From: Norana najaformis
Taxonomy: Eukaryota; Annelida; Clitellata; Crassiclitellata; Hormogastridae
DNA length: 64,000 nucleotides
Assembly (NCBI GenBank): GCA_964023275.1
Contig: OZ029913.1
Span: 57,383,358-57,447,357, forward strand
Direction of reading: 5' to 3'
The notes beneath the pieces are model-generated. The model searched no databases, had not been told where the DNA came from, and saw only the letters and a program-made list of their open reading frames with translations. The position numbers were made by a program, and so were the translations under genes. Of the stretch, positions 18,337-33,300 are shown in pieces; within the stretch, counting starts at the first letter, position 1, and the number at the start of each line of letters is the position of its first letter.

Positions 18337-21300
18337 GGTTTATTTTCATGAAGAATTCTAGAAGCAATTGTGTAATAACAAAAGAAAAATTACCAGAGTC
18401 ATCAGTACCTCACTCCAAATACATAATATTTAAAGAAATTAATTAACTAAATGAAAAAAATAAATAGGTGGATGAAGATAATAATGATGATTACATCAAA
18501 AGGAGCCTTGAAATCCTCCTGAAACTCATCTATGCTTCGGTGGTCAAAGGTCGTAAAACTTTTATTCGAGTCGTCCACCATCACTGGGGTGTTGAACATT
18601 TCCAAAGTGTTCGCTTGGCTGGCACTGTCACTCCCATCTACAAGCAGACAACAACGTTTGTCCAATAATTATAAATCTTGGAGCAGTCTTGCACAAGGAA
18701 CCTGAAGAAGAAAAGCAGTTTGAATGAAAAAGTTTGACTACATCACGCCTGTGTTACAAGACCAGCTTCAGTGGCTCAGGTTCGGTGAGTGCGTAAAGTT
18801 CAAACCTACCCTTCTCGTATTCCAGTATCTGCACAACTGTGCACCACGCTATCTTGCAGACTACGTCAAGCTGCAATCTGATGACCCTAATCAATTGTGG
18901 CTGCAATTGTTAGTCTGCCGATGCATTTGTGCCAGCAACTAAGACAAAATGTGTTATAGGGCCTTTTGGGTCACTGGCCTGCATGGAAGGACAGCCTTAG
19001 GGCATCTGTTCATAAGGCAAAGAGCGATCATGCTTTAGAAAAAAACTGAAATTTTATCTATCATGCAGTCTCACTCTTAGTATGTGCACTGACAATGGAC
19101 ACTGTGAAGCACCCCAGAATTAGCTCGCTATACTGACGACGCTGCAAAAATTGTTGTCATTACATTATACTGTAACATTACCGTGCATCCACCCATGCAT
19201 ACACTTGCACTCATCCACCTAAGTCCAGCCACGCCCATCCATCTATCCATCCAGCCAGCCACCCAAGTCCACTCAAGCCCATTCATCTATCCATTCACTC
19301 ATCCACCCATCCATCCATCCACCCACCCATCCATCCACCCATCCATCCCCACCCACCCACCCATCCATCCCCACCCACCCACCCATCCATCCCCACCCAC
19401 CCACCCATCGATCCCCACCCACCCACCCATCCATCCATCCATCCATCCACTCACCCACTTACCCACCCACCCATCTAACAGGTGATCAAGATTCTTCGTG
19501 ACGTATACAGCACACCTTTTTCAAGCTTCTTCTTGCGTCGTCTGATGAAGAAGAGGATGAGGATGATGTTGAGTGCAAGGACAAGAAGACCAACAGCACA
19601 GATTATCAGAATGATCATGAGTGGAATGTCATCTCTAGGGAGACCTGTGGTAATCGGAGCTACAGCTACATCAAAGTACAAAAATAAAATTACACACACA
19701 ATTCTTGAAATATTATTCATACTTATTCTTTTTCCAATCGCATCTCTAATCCAAAAACTTCAACTGTCAATAAGCTGTCCGTAAAACTGGATGCACCCCC
19801 AGCAACAAGCCTATTTTTCCAAACTGCTAGATAGTCCTGCCACAGTGTCTTTGTGAGGTTCTTAAAATGCACTATATAAGTTTTTGGATACATTTTCTTC
19901 TTCAAGTTCCCAGGCAGGTTTGAACATCCAGTGGTGCCATTCCTGATGTTGTTGGGCCTCCTCCTTCAGTTTACCATACCCGTCCACCATCATCCAGTCT
20001 GGTAGAATTTGTCTGGGTCTTCCTCTTCTTAACTTTCCTTCCATTCTTCCCTCTGTGATATTTCTCAGAAGGGAATCACCTCTCAGTATGTGTCCAATGC
20101 ATTTCTTCTGTCTTGTTCTTGCTGTAGCCAACAGAGATCTTTTCTCCTCCACCTGTTGAAGCACCTCTTCATTTGGATAAACAAACACATGGAAAAGCTG
20201 TAGTTCTTTGCTTGTAATGTAACAGAGTGTAAATCTCCAAAATTTCTCAGTGCCACCCAAGGTTCCATCAGGGGACATGCTTATTCACCAACCTACATCA
20301 AATCAGACACTTCACTTAACCTCCTATAGCAGTAGTTCTGAACATGGTCATCCGATGTTGCTAGTCCATGATAACATGAAAATAACCATATTTTCTCTGA
20401 TTTCTTATGTGCATAATTGAAACTTATGGTAGATATGGAAGATTTTGAAGATAATTACACTTAGGCCTGTAAGTGATTCTTTTTAATAACTTTTGATACT
20501 ATTATTCACACAACTGCGCCATTATTACAAGTTTAACCAATTATCCTTCTCGGCTCAAGGTTTGGCAGTTGCAGACAGCATCATTAGGATTCCACCATTC
20601 TGTAGAGTGTAAACCCTACCATCAGTTTCTGCTGGTCCATAGCTCAAAAAAATTAATGTGATGCACTGGAATTCATTTCCTTGTTTGAAGGACCAATGGT
20701 CAATTAATAAATCAGTTTTCTATCCTACATTATGAAGGATAGATAGAGTTTTAACATCTGCAGGTATGGATAATTAGGTCAGTTAATTAAGCAATACCAC
20801 ATCTGAACAACTATTCTTGAATACAAATAGAACAGTCCTTGATCAAGGCGTCATTAGAGACAGCAGAAACAACACTAGACCTTAAGGGCAAACACAGCCA
20901 CTCTTCCTAACAGATTTCACATACTGATCATGAATTTCGACTTCAACTCGGATTCAAACAACTTCAACTTGGATTCAAACTTGGAAAGCACAATGTGAAA
21001 GTCTAACACTTTTGGGAGATAGTAAAAGGTGCTATATAAAGTGTCTTGTGTCGGTATATATAAAGTGTACATAAAGTGTCAACTGGGCCTCACATCAAGC
21101 ATTAACATTTACTAATGATATGTTGAATGGCAACCCTGATGGTGTCATAATAGAATTGCAAGTACATCAGACCACATTATAGGATGCTTCATTATGACAG
21201 ATTCTGATATAATACAATCGATAGAGGATATACATCCCAAATTTGATTCAGCTTTAGAAAATAACCTCGTTGTAACAGGACCTTGTTATAAGGTTGTTCT

Positions 21301-24300
21301 CAACATAGCTGACAAAGACAGCATGTTGAGGAGGTTGTGGTGTATATATGCATTTGTGTACATATGTATCTATGATAGTGTGTATGTATCTATGTTAGTA
21401 TGTATCTATGTGCGTATGTATCTACGCATGTGCATATCTATATATGTACATATCTGGGTATGTACATATCTGAATGTATGTATCTATGTATGTATGTATC
21501 TATGTATTTATATATGGTGCCTCTAGACACTTAATGTTGTGCCTTTTGAAAGATTACAGTTAAACCCGATGAGGCAAGTAAGTAAGTAATCACCTGAAGT
21601 CCGTGCTCTCAGTGGAGTTTCTTGAAATAAGCCGTGGCCTAAACGGTTGATGGCTTTGACTGTAATTTCATACTCAGTGCCAAGCTTCAGACCTGAAATT
21701 GAAAACAAGTAACAAAATTAAATCCAAATAAATTGCCACACTGCTCTGCTCCACAATTTCAGTCATTGTCTTAGGTTTGAACAAGTTGTCTCCATTTCAT
21801 TCTTTCTCTGATTGTGTTAATGGCTGTTCTCATGTCCAAGTCTTGTGCTTTTAGATCTTCCTTCACATTTTCCATCCACGTCTTCATTTGTCCTTCTCAA
21901 TTCCGTGTTCCTTCCACGTGGCCGTAGAGCGCATTGGCTGGTAACAATAGTTGCAATAGTAGTAGTATGTGAATATTACTCAGCTAAACTGTGCACTGTT
22001 TTCGCCAAAGATCTATCAACAGTTACCTCTTATTGTGAAGATGGTGGCTCCCTGAGGTAAAACATCTTCATACTTCTTTCCGTCAACATCCACTGGGTTA
22101 TATGCGACCTGGAACCACTGCGGTGCTCCACCATTAAATCCAGGTTTCCACATCAGAGTGATACTGTTATGTGTGGCATTAATGAACTGCAGATCATATG
22201 GAACATCAGGTGTACCTGACAAAGAACCAATCAGTTTCAATGCAGAACAGGTGAAGGTAAACTAAGGTAAGGTAAGTTTGGTAAGGTAAGTTTGGTAAGG
22301 TAAGGTAAGTCTCCTGTGTCCCATAGCTAGACTTCACAGAGGCACTCATTTCCTTTTCTTAGGCCCTTGAGCTGGCAGTTGGCGAATCTTAAGGTCCTGA
22401 AGGTAGGCCAGTGCATTGCAGGACTTGCCATTTATGCACTCATACCAGTACCTTGGTGAAAGGTAAATGTGCACAAACAACTTCCCCAGGGACATTATTG
22501 GGAGTTGACCTTGGTTGACAAAATGAGATTTCACCTTGGCTGACAAAATCAGATTTGATCTTGGCTGACAAATGGGATTTGACCTTGGCTGACACACTGG
22601 GTTCCGACCTTGGCCGACACAATGAGATCTGACTGTGAGAAGAAGAAGAGAAGAAGAGATTGAGGAAGAAAAGCTGACCATAAAGCTAATCCAAAGGCAG
22701 CCATGGGTATGAAGTGTTAACGACTTCACTTGCTTAGCCTCAGCACATTAGGGCATGTGGCCAGTCCTCTCCCTCAATGTCTAATCTTTCCACTGTCAGT
22801 GTACGGTCAATGTGCTCATTCTATAGCTGAGTTCACTAGGGGATGCAAGTGAAGCAGACATTTCAAGGTACTTAAAAGGCTCTATAAAAACTTCCCGATA
22901 CTTACATATGGTGCCACTTGTAATCGTAATCATAACTGCACATGTATACAGCACCTCATATTGGAAACTCCTCAATCAATGGCGCTCTTAACCAAACAAC
23001 ACAAGGCCACAATCAAATACAATAAACTTCATTTGCTGGCAAAAAAGTGGCAAATAAAGAACAAGAAACTCATGATGTTTGTTGCCTGATGCAATACGGT
23101 GGCTTATACCAAGTCACAGGAGCTGAAAAACGTCATAACTTACTGATGCCATCTAGTGACACAAAATTGGAGTCTTCACCAAGATCATTCTTCGCAATGC
23201 ACTTGTAATGTCCGTAATCAGTAGACGAACTGTTGTGGATAATCAGACGAGTTTCGTAATGAATCAAACTGATCTTTTTTGTTTCTTCAATCGTATACTG
23301 TGTTTGATTTGACGTCAGTTGTACTGCTCCCTAAAAATTGTAACAAGCCATTAGAAGCTGTACACCGTTTTATCAGAAGATTAGGCAGCATTTCAGTTGA
23401 AACACCACGACATATTCCATGAGCTTTATAAGCTAGCAAAATTGTTCTAGCTCAAGACAACAGACAGGACCTTAAGGAACTAGGAACTAGAATCATTTGC
23501 AAGTTAATTAGGATCTCTTGATTAAAATACAAACACAACATCTAAATCGTCAAGTTGCCATTTTGGAGATATTTTAGTCAAACTGGAGACAACCATTTTT
23601 ATTTTAGTTGAGTTGGAGACAACCAAATGTTTTTATTAGCTCATCGTTTAAGACTTTTCAGCTGAAATACACAGAACCTAAATGCTAAAATCAGCTCACT
23701 GCTCAGGAAAGTTCATTTGATTTACTGAAACAACAACTATGATCGTTTAGCTAAGCTATAATGTAGCCTGTAGCAGAAAGACAGAACAGTGAGCTACAAA
23801 TGATATGAGCTATAAATGATGAGTGTACAGCGAGCTACAAATGATATGAGTGCACAGTGAGTTGCAAGTTACATGAATTAGCAGTGAGTTGTGAGTAATA
23901 TGAATGAATATTGCATTGCAAGTGATATGAATGTATAGTGAGCTGCAAATGATATGAACAAACAGTGAGTTGCAAGTGATATGATAACAGAACAATGAGC
24001 TTCCTGGTGTTACCTTGAGCCAGCTGAAGTGAACGATGGGAACTCCCTCAGCCTTACAAATGAGAATGGCATCTCGACCATTGTCAGCCGCTGCTTTGCT
24101 GTATGTTGGCGACTTGTCAATTACAGGAGCATCTGTTAATTACACCAATTACCATCATCATCACTCGTTCTGGCGCAGCAAAGTACTCATTAGAAGTCTT
24201 TTACAGGGTTTATTCTTCATTGTTTTAGAAATAAAACAATGAACAGTATTAATAAACAATTACACTTCTGCATTAATTCTATTATTATTTTATTATTAAG

Positions 24301-27300
24301 AGCAACCAATCCATAACGTTGCTATAACAAGATACTAGTAAGTCTCATACATACATTTAACAGGTTTTAACAAGGTAACAAGGCCATGGTATGTCACGTA
24401 CATACATATAACAGGTTGTAACAAGGCAACAAGGCCATGGTATGTCATATACATACATTTAACAGGTAGTAACGAGGTAACAAGGCCATACATACATACA
24501 TTTAACGGTAGTAACAAGGTAACAAGGCCACAGTATGTCACATACATACATTTAACAGGTAGTAACGAGGTAACAAGGTATGTCACGTACATACATTTGA
24601 CGGTAGTAACACGGTAACAAGGTAATAGTACTTTAAGTACATACATTTAACGAGTAGTTTAGCTACAGCTTTGGCTGGAACCCCGATTCCATTGCTGGCC
24701 GTGCAAGTAAACTCTCCAGAGTCTTCCTTGAGAGCACTGAAGATCTTGAGTTTTGATGTTCCTGGCTCATACTGAATGCTCGTACGACTCATGTCAAACC
24801 CGACACGAGACCATGTCACGATGTTCGCCACCTCAATCGGGTTTGCACGGACCTTGCACTCGAGTTCAGCGACTGCGCCTTGGTCAATGATCAGGTCGGA
24901 CGAAGTCGACACAATTTCAGCAGGATCTTAGCAGAAAAAAATGTTTATCAGGTTCACAAATATTTCTTGGTTTCCCAGCAATAATGTATTACTGTTGGGC
25001 TGTTAATTTTAAGCACAGCACATTACCAGTTGGTTATAATTGATTCCTGAGTAATGTAGCCACAGTTCATTAATATTCGTTAATAATTATTTAATATGGT
25101 ATAATTAATATATAATCTAGTACAATTAATAATTAAAGTCAATTAAAACAGACTGCACTTTATACATTATGTTATTTAACTCAGTAACACTTTTCTGAGT
25201 ATGTATGTATGCATCGAGATACTTGATATATAGTACCTTTAAGTACCTTAAAAAGGAGCTACCTATGGTAGGCTGTGATGTAAAAAGTCATGAAGAAGAA
25301 AAATTCCATCATTTAGCTATCAGTGTTCAGATAACAGATAACAAGATGTGTTGGTTTGCATTTTGATCAAATATAAATTTAATTTAATTAGCGAGAAAAA
25401 GTTAATTAACATACACTGTATGTTTAACGTTACACTGTGAGTCGCATTTCCTTCTGCATTTTTTGCCACACATAAATAAGTTCCTGAGTCTGTTCTCTTG
25501 ACGTCTGTGAGATTCAGGAGCGCACCATCCTGTTTGAACTTTAACATAGGGATGTCACGCTTGAACTTTCCAAGAATAAGCCTATGCCCAGAGAAGAACC
25601 ACGAGTACGTGATGTTAGCAGGATTAGCGATTGCAGTCAGGTTGAGAATGGCCCAGTCCCCCTCAACAACGTCGAACCTTGTGACTGAACCGGGGGGAAA
25701 ATATGGAGGATCTGTTACATAAAAACAGTTGTTACATTGATTGATTGATTGACTTTTATTGATCCCAAATTCAACATATCAAGTTACACATAAAATGTAC
25801 AGTCTGCAAGGATACAAAAGGCAAACCCAGAAGGGTCCAGGATCCCGCTTAATTAGGGTCGCCTATTAACATCGATAACGTAAGATGGCAATCATAACAT
25901 AAACAAAACAACTGTCATTATATAAGCAAACCTTACTTAAATGAAGTTTAATCTAATCGAATAACCAGGGTGTTATTGTAGAAGGGGAAGCCTCCTTCAC
26001 TGCTGAAGACTATCTCCAATCGATGATACATTTCTCGATCACATTTCATTCCTACCCATACTCTTTCTAATCTAAAATTAATCTAATGACTTCTATAGCA
26101 CCATTATCATAATGCTCAAGGCATCAATCGATGCTACTCTTTCACTCTGCCATTCACATATCACAACCTGCTTATAACTTCTTAAACACCATTGTAATAA
26201 GTGAATTCATGCATAATCTGGCAGTCGTAAGAACTCGTATGAACCACAAGCAAGTATGGCACCCCTGTGTCTTCACTAACCATTTCCCTTTTATAACTTT
26301 TTAAAACAAAATTCTCCTCATTTCCAACAGGTTTATTCAGATTAGATTATTTAACCCAAAATAGGAAGAGATGAGCTGCTGCTTACATAGGACATTAAGG
26401 GTGACTGCGTCACTGACGGCTTGCTCCAGGAGGACATTCGTTGCTCGACAGGCATAGATCTCTCCGTGGTCGGCGACCGTTGGAGTCATTTCCAGCCTAT
26501 TGATTGCAGACTTGCCTCCGAATTCTGCATCAACGACACCTTCATCGATGCCGGGAATTTCCTCCCCGTTCTTCCACCACGACAGCTGGGAAGCAGGGTT
26601 GGAGCTGGAACTTCTGCACGTGATTGAGAGTCTCTGGCCCACCTGGACCACTTTGGGGTTCAGCGTTATGTTCAGAGACTTCGGAGGAACTGCAAGCAGG
26701 ATTTCATTAAACTTCTTATTATAAATTTATTTATCATAAATTTATACATGTTCTCCTCCTTCTCTTCCTTCACATCATCATCATCACCTGCATCCACAGC
26801 AACATCGTCATCATCATGATCATCATCATCAGCCAAATCCATATAATCATCATCACCACCATGTTCATCACCTGCATCACTTGGCCATCATCGTTGCTAT
26901 CCATTTCACTGACATAATTACATGTCCAATGCGAAAATCAATCTTATCTGTTTCAAAATCTTAGAATGGAAATAGTTGATTAAAATGTTTGTGATTTCCT
27001 ACTGAAATTCAAAATAATTTAGACTTCACAGCTACTTCCCACAGCAAATCCTACTTCTTTCACATAAATTTCAGAAATGCAGAAAATTTTTAAGACTTGC
27101 CAACAAAATTACCTCCACATCAGAAATGTAACAGAATTGGTTGTCACTTCAGCATCCTGATTAACTTTTGAAACACCAGTCGCAGACAGCCATGTTCTTT
27201 GGACCTACACTGGGACCCACAGCTGGGCAAGAGTTTCCACCAGTGTCACAGTGCAGGCCACCTATGGGCCCACGTTTTCAAATGCAATATCACCAGTTTT

Positions 27301-30300
27301 CAAAAGTGACCCCAATAACACAGTAGACTGCAAATCCAACTGAACTAAAGGCAGAGTTTATGTTTCAGCTTCAACTTACAACTGACTTTGAGTCGCACCG
27401 CTGCAACCAGTGGAAGAATAGTTGCAGGATTCGTAGCGATGCACCGGCATTCAACATTGTTGTCATCAGGTCTCAGAAGGAATGAGACTTGGCTCGTGAC
27501 TATGTTCCCCGTAACAACACTCAAGCCCTCCAACTCTTTGTCACCTAAATCGATCCAAACATTCAAAATCATGTACAACCTCGCAAAACAAAAATTTAAT
27601 TGATAACGAGGTAACAAGATAATCTAGATGATTAAGATGACAAGGAGAAGGAGGAGGATGACGACGACGACGAAGAGGAGGACAAGGAGGAGAACGAGGA
27701 GAAGGAAGAGGAGGAGACCGAGGAGGAGGAGGAGGCAACAGAACATATACACAAAGCCAGTAAGTACTCTAAAATGCTATGAGTAGAGGGGAAAGGTGCA
27801 GTGTAAGATAAAGTGGAAATATCCGGCTGGCTGCATTATATACTACTCTGCTGGTGAATATGATGATAACAATGTCGATGATGATGACAATGATGACGAT
27901 GATGATGTATGTACATTTTCATAGTGTCGTCTAAGAACCTGGGACACCTTGTTTGTGATGATGATGATGATGACACTGATGATGATGATGATGATTATTA
28001 TTATTATTAAACAGACATTTTTAATGCATGCAAATAGCAACCGCCTCAAAGGCGCGTAAATGATGATGATGATGACAATGACAATGATAATGATGAAGAA
28101 AATCTTGATGATGTATGTATATTTTTATTGTGTCTTCTAATAACCTGGGACACCTTGTTTGTGATGATGCTGATGATGAGGACGACAACAAAAACATTGA
28201 TGAAAACAACGAATAAGACATGAACGTCATAAAAAGCCACCATAAGCAAGAGAGGCTCTTCCATTAGAAATACAGTACAATGTTTGGTTACATTACAAGA
28301 CGGTCTGACATTCTTACCTTTCATCCATCTGAGAGTTGCGACAGGGTTTCCCCCAGATGCTGAGCAGCTCAAGCTCTGGACATTGCCAGCATAGACATTC
28401 TTGCCCTCTATGTACCCACCAATGACTGGCCGATTAGGAGGATCTATTAGCACAGACAAAATTATCCAAAAATAAGTAGACATTAATTAAATAAAGAAAG
28501 GAACATCGCACTGATTTTGGTTTCTATGAAATTCCAAGTCAAACAGTACCTGAAATTTTAATACTAAATGAGCAAAATATCAAAAGTATGCTTTTTTGTT
28601 AATTCTGAGGTTATTTAATATGATTTAAAAGTAACTTTAAACATTTTAAGCAAGAATTACGTAAAGAGGTCTTTATACATTTCAAACTGAACTGCAAGTT
28701 TTGTCATAAATCATCTATTATTAATCCAACGAAATAACAGCTAACTCTGAGTGGCAGCCATTGCCACAAAACATTAACAACTTCATTTTCTTAGCCTTGG
28801 CATGTAAGGGCAGATGGCCAGTCCTTTCCCTTGGCACCTGATCTTCCCATTGACAGTGTACAGCCCATGTACTCATTTTATACCTCATCTCACTCACAAA
28901 TGTAAAGTACAGACAACTTAGCCAAAGATCATCAATCTCAATGAAGTGAAGAAGTGCCTACACATGACTTTCAGCGTAATCGTGTCGACAACCGTTTGAC
29001 CCAGAGCTTCGTTTGTGCCATGACATTGATACGCGACATCGTCCTCACGATCCGTCAATGTGACACGAATCTCGGATATCGTCTCAAATCCACCCTAAAA
29101 TATTTAGGTAATAAATTGAACCTTCACAGAACCATGTATGCTACCTTTGACAACCATAGAGGCTACCTGCCCCAGCTTAAACAGAGCAACCAGTTCAAGT
29201 GCCAACATTTACCTCATTCTCCTAGGTTGCTCTCTTTCCATGTTTGAACACAGCATATCCCGAATAAACACTGACGGTACTCGGAGCAGCAGTGGAACAC
29301 ACCCAGCAGAGCGTGTTCCACGGCAGTAGTTAACAAGCTCAATCATCAGACTTAGAGATATACATATTTCATAATAAGCTACATACTGTTTCACAGTATA
29401 TTAAGTAACAAGTTTTAAAATCCTCATTTCTCATTCACTTATGCCCTACATGGAATATTTAATGTTGAAGCTAGTCTCTGACTAGAGACCTAGCTAGCTA
29501 TCCTTATTGAATCTAATCTCTAACTCACTAAGCTTGACAAAATCTATGAACATTCATTCACATGTCACAGAAACCAGTATGTAAATGAGTATACGCAAAT
29601 ACGTGTACAGTATAAATGAATATATAACTTTGATATTCCTCTAATTGCACTATCAGCTGCACATGATCATAAGTTGTATGCATGTATGTATCCAAAAAAA
29701 AACTAACATATCACATTTTAAGAACCTCACAAAGGCACTGTGGCATTACTATCTAGCAGTTCAAAAAAGGTTTGTCTTAAGATGGGCCAAGAATGTTTCT
29801 TGAGCCGTCAGAGGAGGAAGAGTTCAAATTTCCAGGAAGTTAATGAATTTGCATGCAGTATTCAAATGTAAAATTCAATCAACAAGAAGTTTCTGGGCTG
29901 GATAGGCCAGGTACATTATCCTCAGCAATTGTAACTGTAATCACCAATTTATATAGCTCCACTTAAGAGACACTCCTCAGAGGTACTCAGTATGTACAAG
30001 TGGCAGTTGTTTGTCATGAAAAGACAAAATTACGTTACACAGAAGAGCAAAATCGATATGACGGATAATGACCCACATGGAACCCGAAGATACCTTCGGT
30101 GATGGAACACTCCTGCTGACATCGTTGGTGACAGGCTGCCCTCTGCTGAACCACGAAACAACTGCAGGCGGATTACTGATGGCCGACTCACACTTGAGCG
30201 TAATTGTGTCACCTGCTTTCGCATTCTGGTGCCCTGTTATTGTTACTTTTTCTGGAGCAACTGGAACATAAACAACATAAGGAGATGCACTGAGTTACTG

Positions 30301-33300
30301 GTCAACTACAAGTAGGGGTCAAGTCTTGAACCTTGACCTGGCCTCAGTTGTACTCATCCTTTGAGCTTACAGTAGTTTGCTGCTGTGTTATTATCACAAG
30401 TGCAATAAGGTATTATTAATTATTATTATTATTATTAGTTGTAGTTGTTGTAGTTGTGGTTGTTGTAGTTGTTGTTGTACTTGTTGTTGTAGTTGTTGTT
30501 GTAGTAGTAGTAGTTGTTGTTGTTAATCAGGTACTTATTTCACACGAATTTATGAATTCACTTCAAAAGCATGGGTAGCTGGAAAAAGGATAAGTCTTCA
30601 AGCGTTTGCTTAAAATGAAATAAGACAGAGAAGAATTCCTCAAAGCTGGTGGTAGTGTTATGTTATAGAACAATGTTTTATCAAAACACACACCATACAC
30701 TGTCACATAATTAATTTATTCACTGAAATATGTCCCCTGCATTTAGAAAGTTTCAGGCAAACAAAACTTAATAAGCGCTGACTGTTTACACGTATTGTTT
30801 ACTCGCACTCAGAGGCGCCTTGACATAATCGTTAAGCAATGTAGCTAACCAGTACAGTACTAGAATGCAGATATCCTGTACGGCAGAGGCCAGTAAAGAT
30901 TAATAAATGAAATCAATGAAAACTGACACTGTACAGTCAACTTGACTTCTGCCGTCAGAGGTTCTCGTGTCATCTGATTGGATGCCTGACACTTGTAGAT
31001 GGCGTTGTTATCTACTGGTCGTACTGTAAATATCAGTTCATTTTCCGCACGGCCGTTTCCACTGTTGTACGAAAAGTCAAGCTCCTCGCCGTTGCGATAC
31101 CAATAGACCTGAGCCAAGGGGTTTCCGCCACGTGACACACAAATCAACTTCATGGTGTTGCCAGTTTTAACCACCTGCTCAGGATTGTAGCCAGTTATCT
31201 CAGGTAGCCCAGGAGGATCTGAAACGCGATATAATCCAATTTCAACCAGACTCATATTCTAAATCTTGAAATTTCTAACGCACTTATTGAAAAGAAATAA
31301 CAGGATGCCTGCTGACACACGAATGCTACATTAAGACAGATGACTTATTCAGAAGCACCATGAGGAAACACAAAAATTCAGAGCTTTGTAGGGAGGGAGA
31401 TCGGAGATAAAAGAAGATGCATCCTAAATATAATAGATTAAATAAAATAAAACTAAATAGCAAAACTAAATTTACACTGATTTACACTAAGCAGCAACAT
31501 TAAGTAGTCATAGCATGTGCGTGTTCAGTACTGCACCCAAGTTCACCCAGCTCGCTTCAAAGGTCATTTGGTGGGGTAATCAACGAGCCTGAACCACAAC
31601 TACTACCAAACACTTACGCAGCACACTCAGTTGAACCGTCACGCTTGTTGGTCTCGGCAGAGCGGGATTCGACGCCTGGCAAGTGTAGAACGCTTCATTG
31701 TCCTCGTTCCTTGGCGTCATTGTAAGAACGCTCCTTCCAGTCTCTAGTTTGTTTCCGACACTCTCCTTGGAGGAGATGATGATGGGTCCCTCGGTCAGTT
31801 CCACGCCATTTCGGAACCACTTGAAGGAGGCGGCTGGTTTTCCATTTTTTGCAATGCACGTGAGGTTCAGCAACGGCAGATTGTGCGACACTTTGACTAC
31901 AGATCCATTAGTGTAGCCCTCTATTATGGGCACTTGTGGTGGTACTGAAACAATGTCACATGAAAACCTTCTTAGAGAATTCAGTCGGTGTGTGATCTAC
32001 ACTAATCCAAAAGTATCGCACAAAGTGCCGCTGCTGAACAGCATGTGCACTGCAAAAAATGAAAAACCAGTCTTCATAAACTGATACATGTAAATAAAAA
32101 TTCAGCATCAATCAGGTGTCAATCAGTTGAAATACCGTTAGCTAGATCGACATAATTGCACTGAATTCGTTTTAAATGGAGTTGCACAATGGCAGACTGC
32201 AAACACATTGGATTTTCACTTTCTAGCTTGTTTGGAGAGGTTGCAACATGTACTGCTGTTTGATTGCTGTTCCTACCAGTTGAGACATCTAGCAATCAGC
32301 GAACGGTTCCTCTGAGAACTGTTGATATACAGTCACAATAATAATAATAATTATTATTATTATAATTATTTTGCATTTATTATGCGTACAATGTCAGTAA
32401 ATCTGAATCTGAGGCGTGAAGCAGCTGTGAATGAAAGAATTGTTCAAGGTCTCCAACCATCTAAGGGGAGGCTAAAAAATGTACTCCCCGCATTACAAGC
32501 TCAGCACTCTATCCAATCGGCTACCATGCCCCCACCAAATACAGTACATGACACCTTTACCTCACAAAAAATTAGTTGGCTACAGTAAAGCAGAAATTTC
32601 AAGACTGCAAAATATTATAATTGATGAAATATGACAGTCCTTGATATGCAGACAATTCTGCTGAATAAAATCGTTCAGAGGTGACTTGGATGGTTTGGTC
32701 AAATGGAAAAAATGTCGGCTGACCAAATCCCATGCAAAGCGCTACACAGCAAATTCGAAGGTTTGCAGAGGAAGACCAGGACTGCACAGGATAGATGACA
32801 TAAACTGTCGAAGACACAACAAGACTTGGACTAAATGTGAGAAAAGCACTCTTTCTAGATTTTAAATGACCAAAATAGACCAGAGACTACTTATTCACAC
32901 CCATCACCACTAAATGGGTGGCATTAGGAAATGATGATGATGACGATACTGCTGCTGCTGCTGCTGATGACGATGATGATACATATAGCACCTGTGGAGG
33001 ATCTAAAAGGTTTTATACAAATACCCAGATACATATCTGATACATGCAAATATAATAACATGTATGCATATGTATATACAGGCTTCTATTAGCTCAACTA
33101 ATTTAACTTACCATATGTCACTACATCATTTGTAAGAATTGCATAAATTGCTGTTTCTCAGACAAAGGAGCAAGATTAAAGCAAGTCTGGCCAAGCTTTT
33201 GATGAATGTTTTTGACAGCCCTATGCAAATGATTGCAAGTTCTGTTTACAGATCTCAAAATTCATTCTTTAAACCTTCCTCATAGCAGAGATAAAGCCGT

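Noticed and set aside
19183-19485. His/Pro-rich and Trp/Gly-rich frames
   Set aside because: Products of the CCAT/CACC simple repeat.
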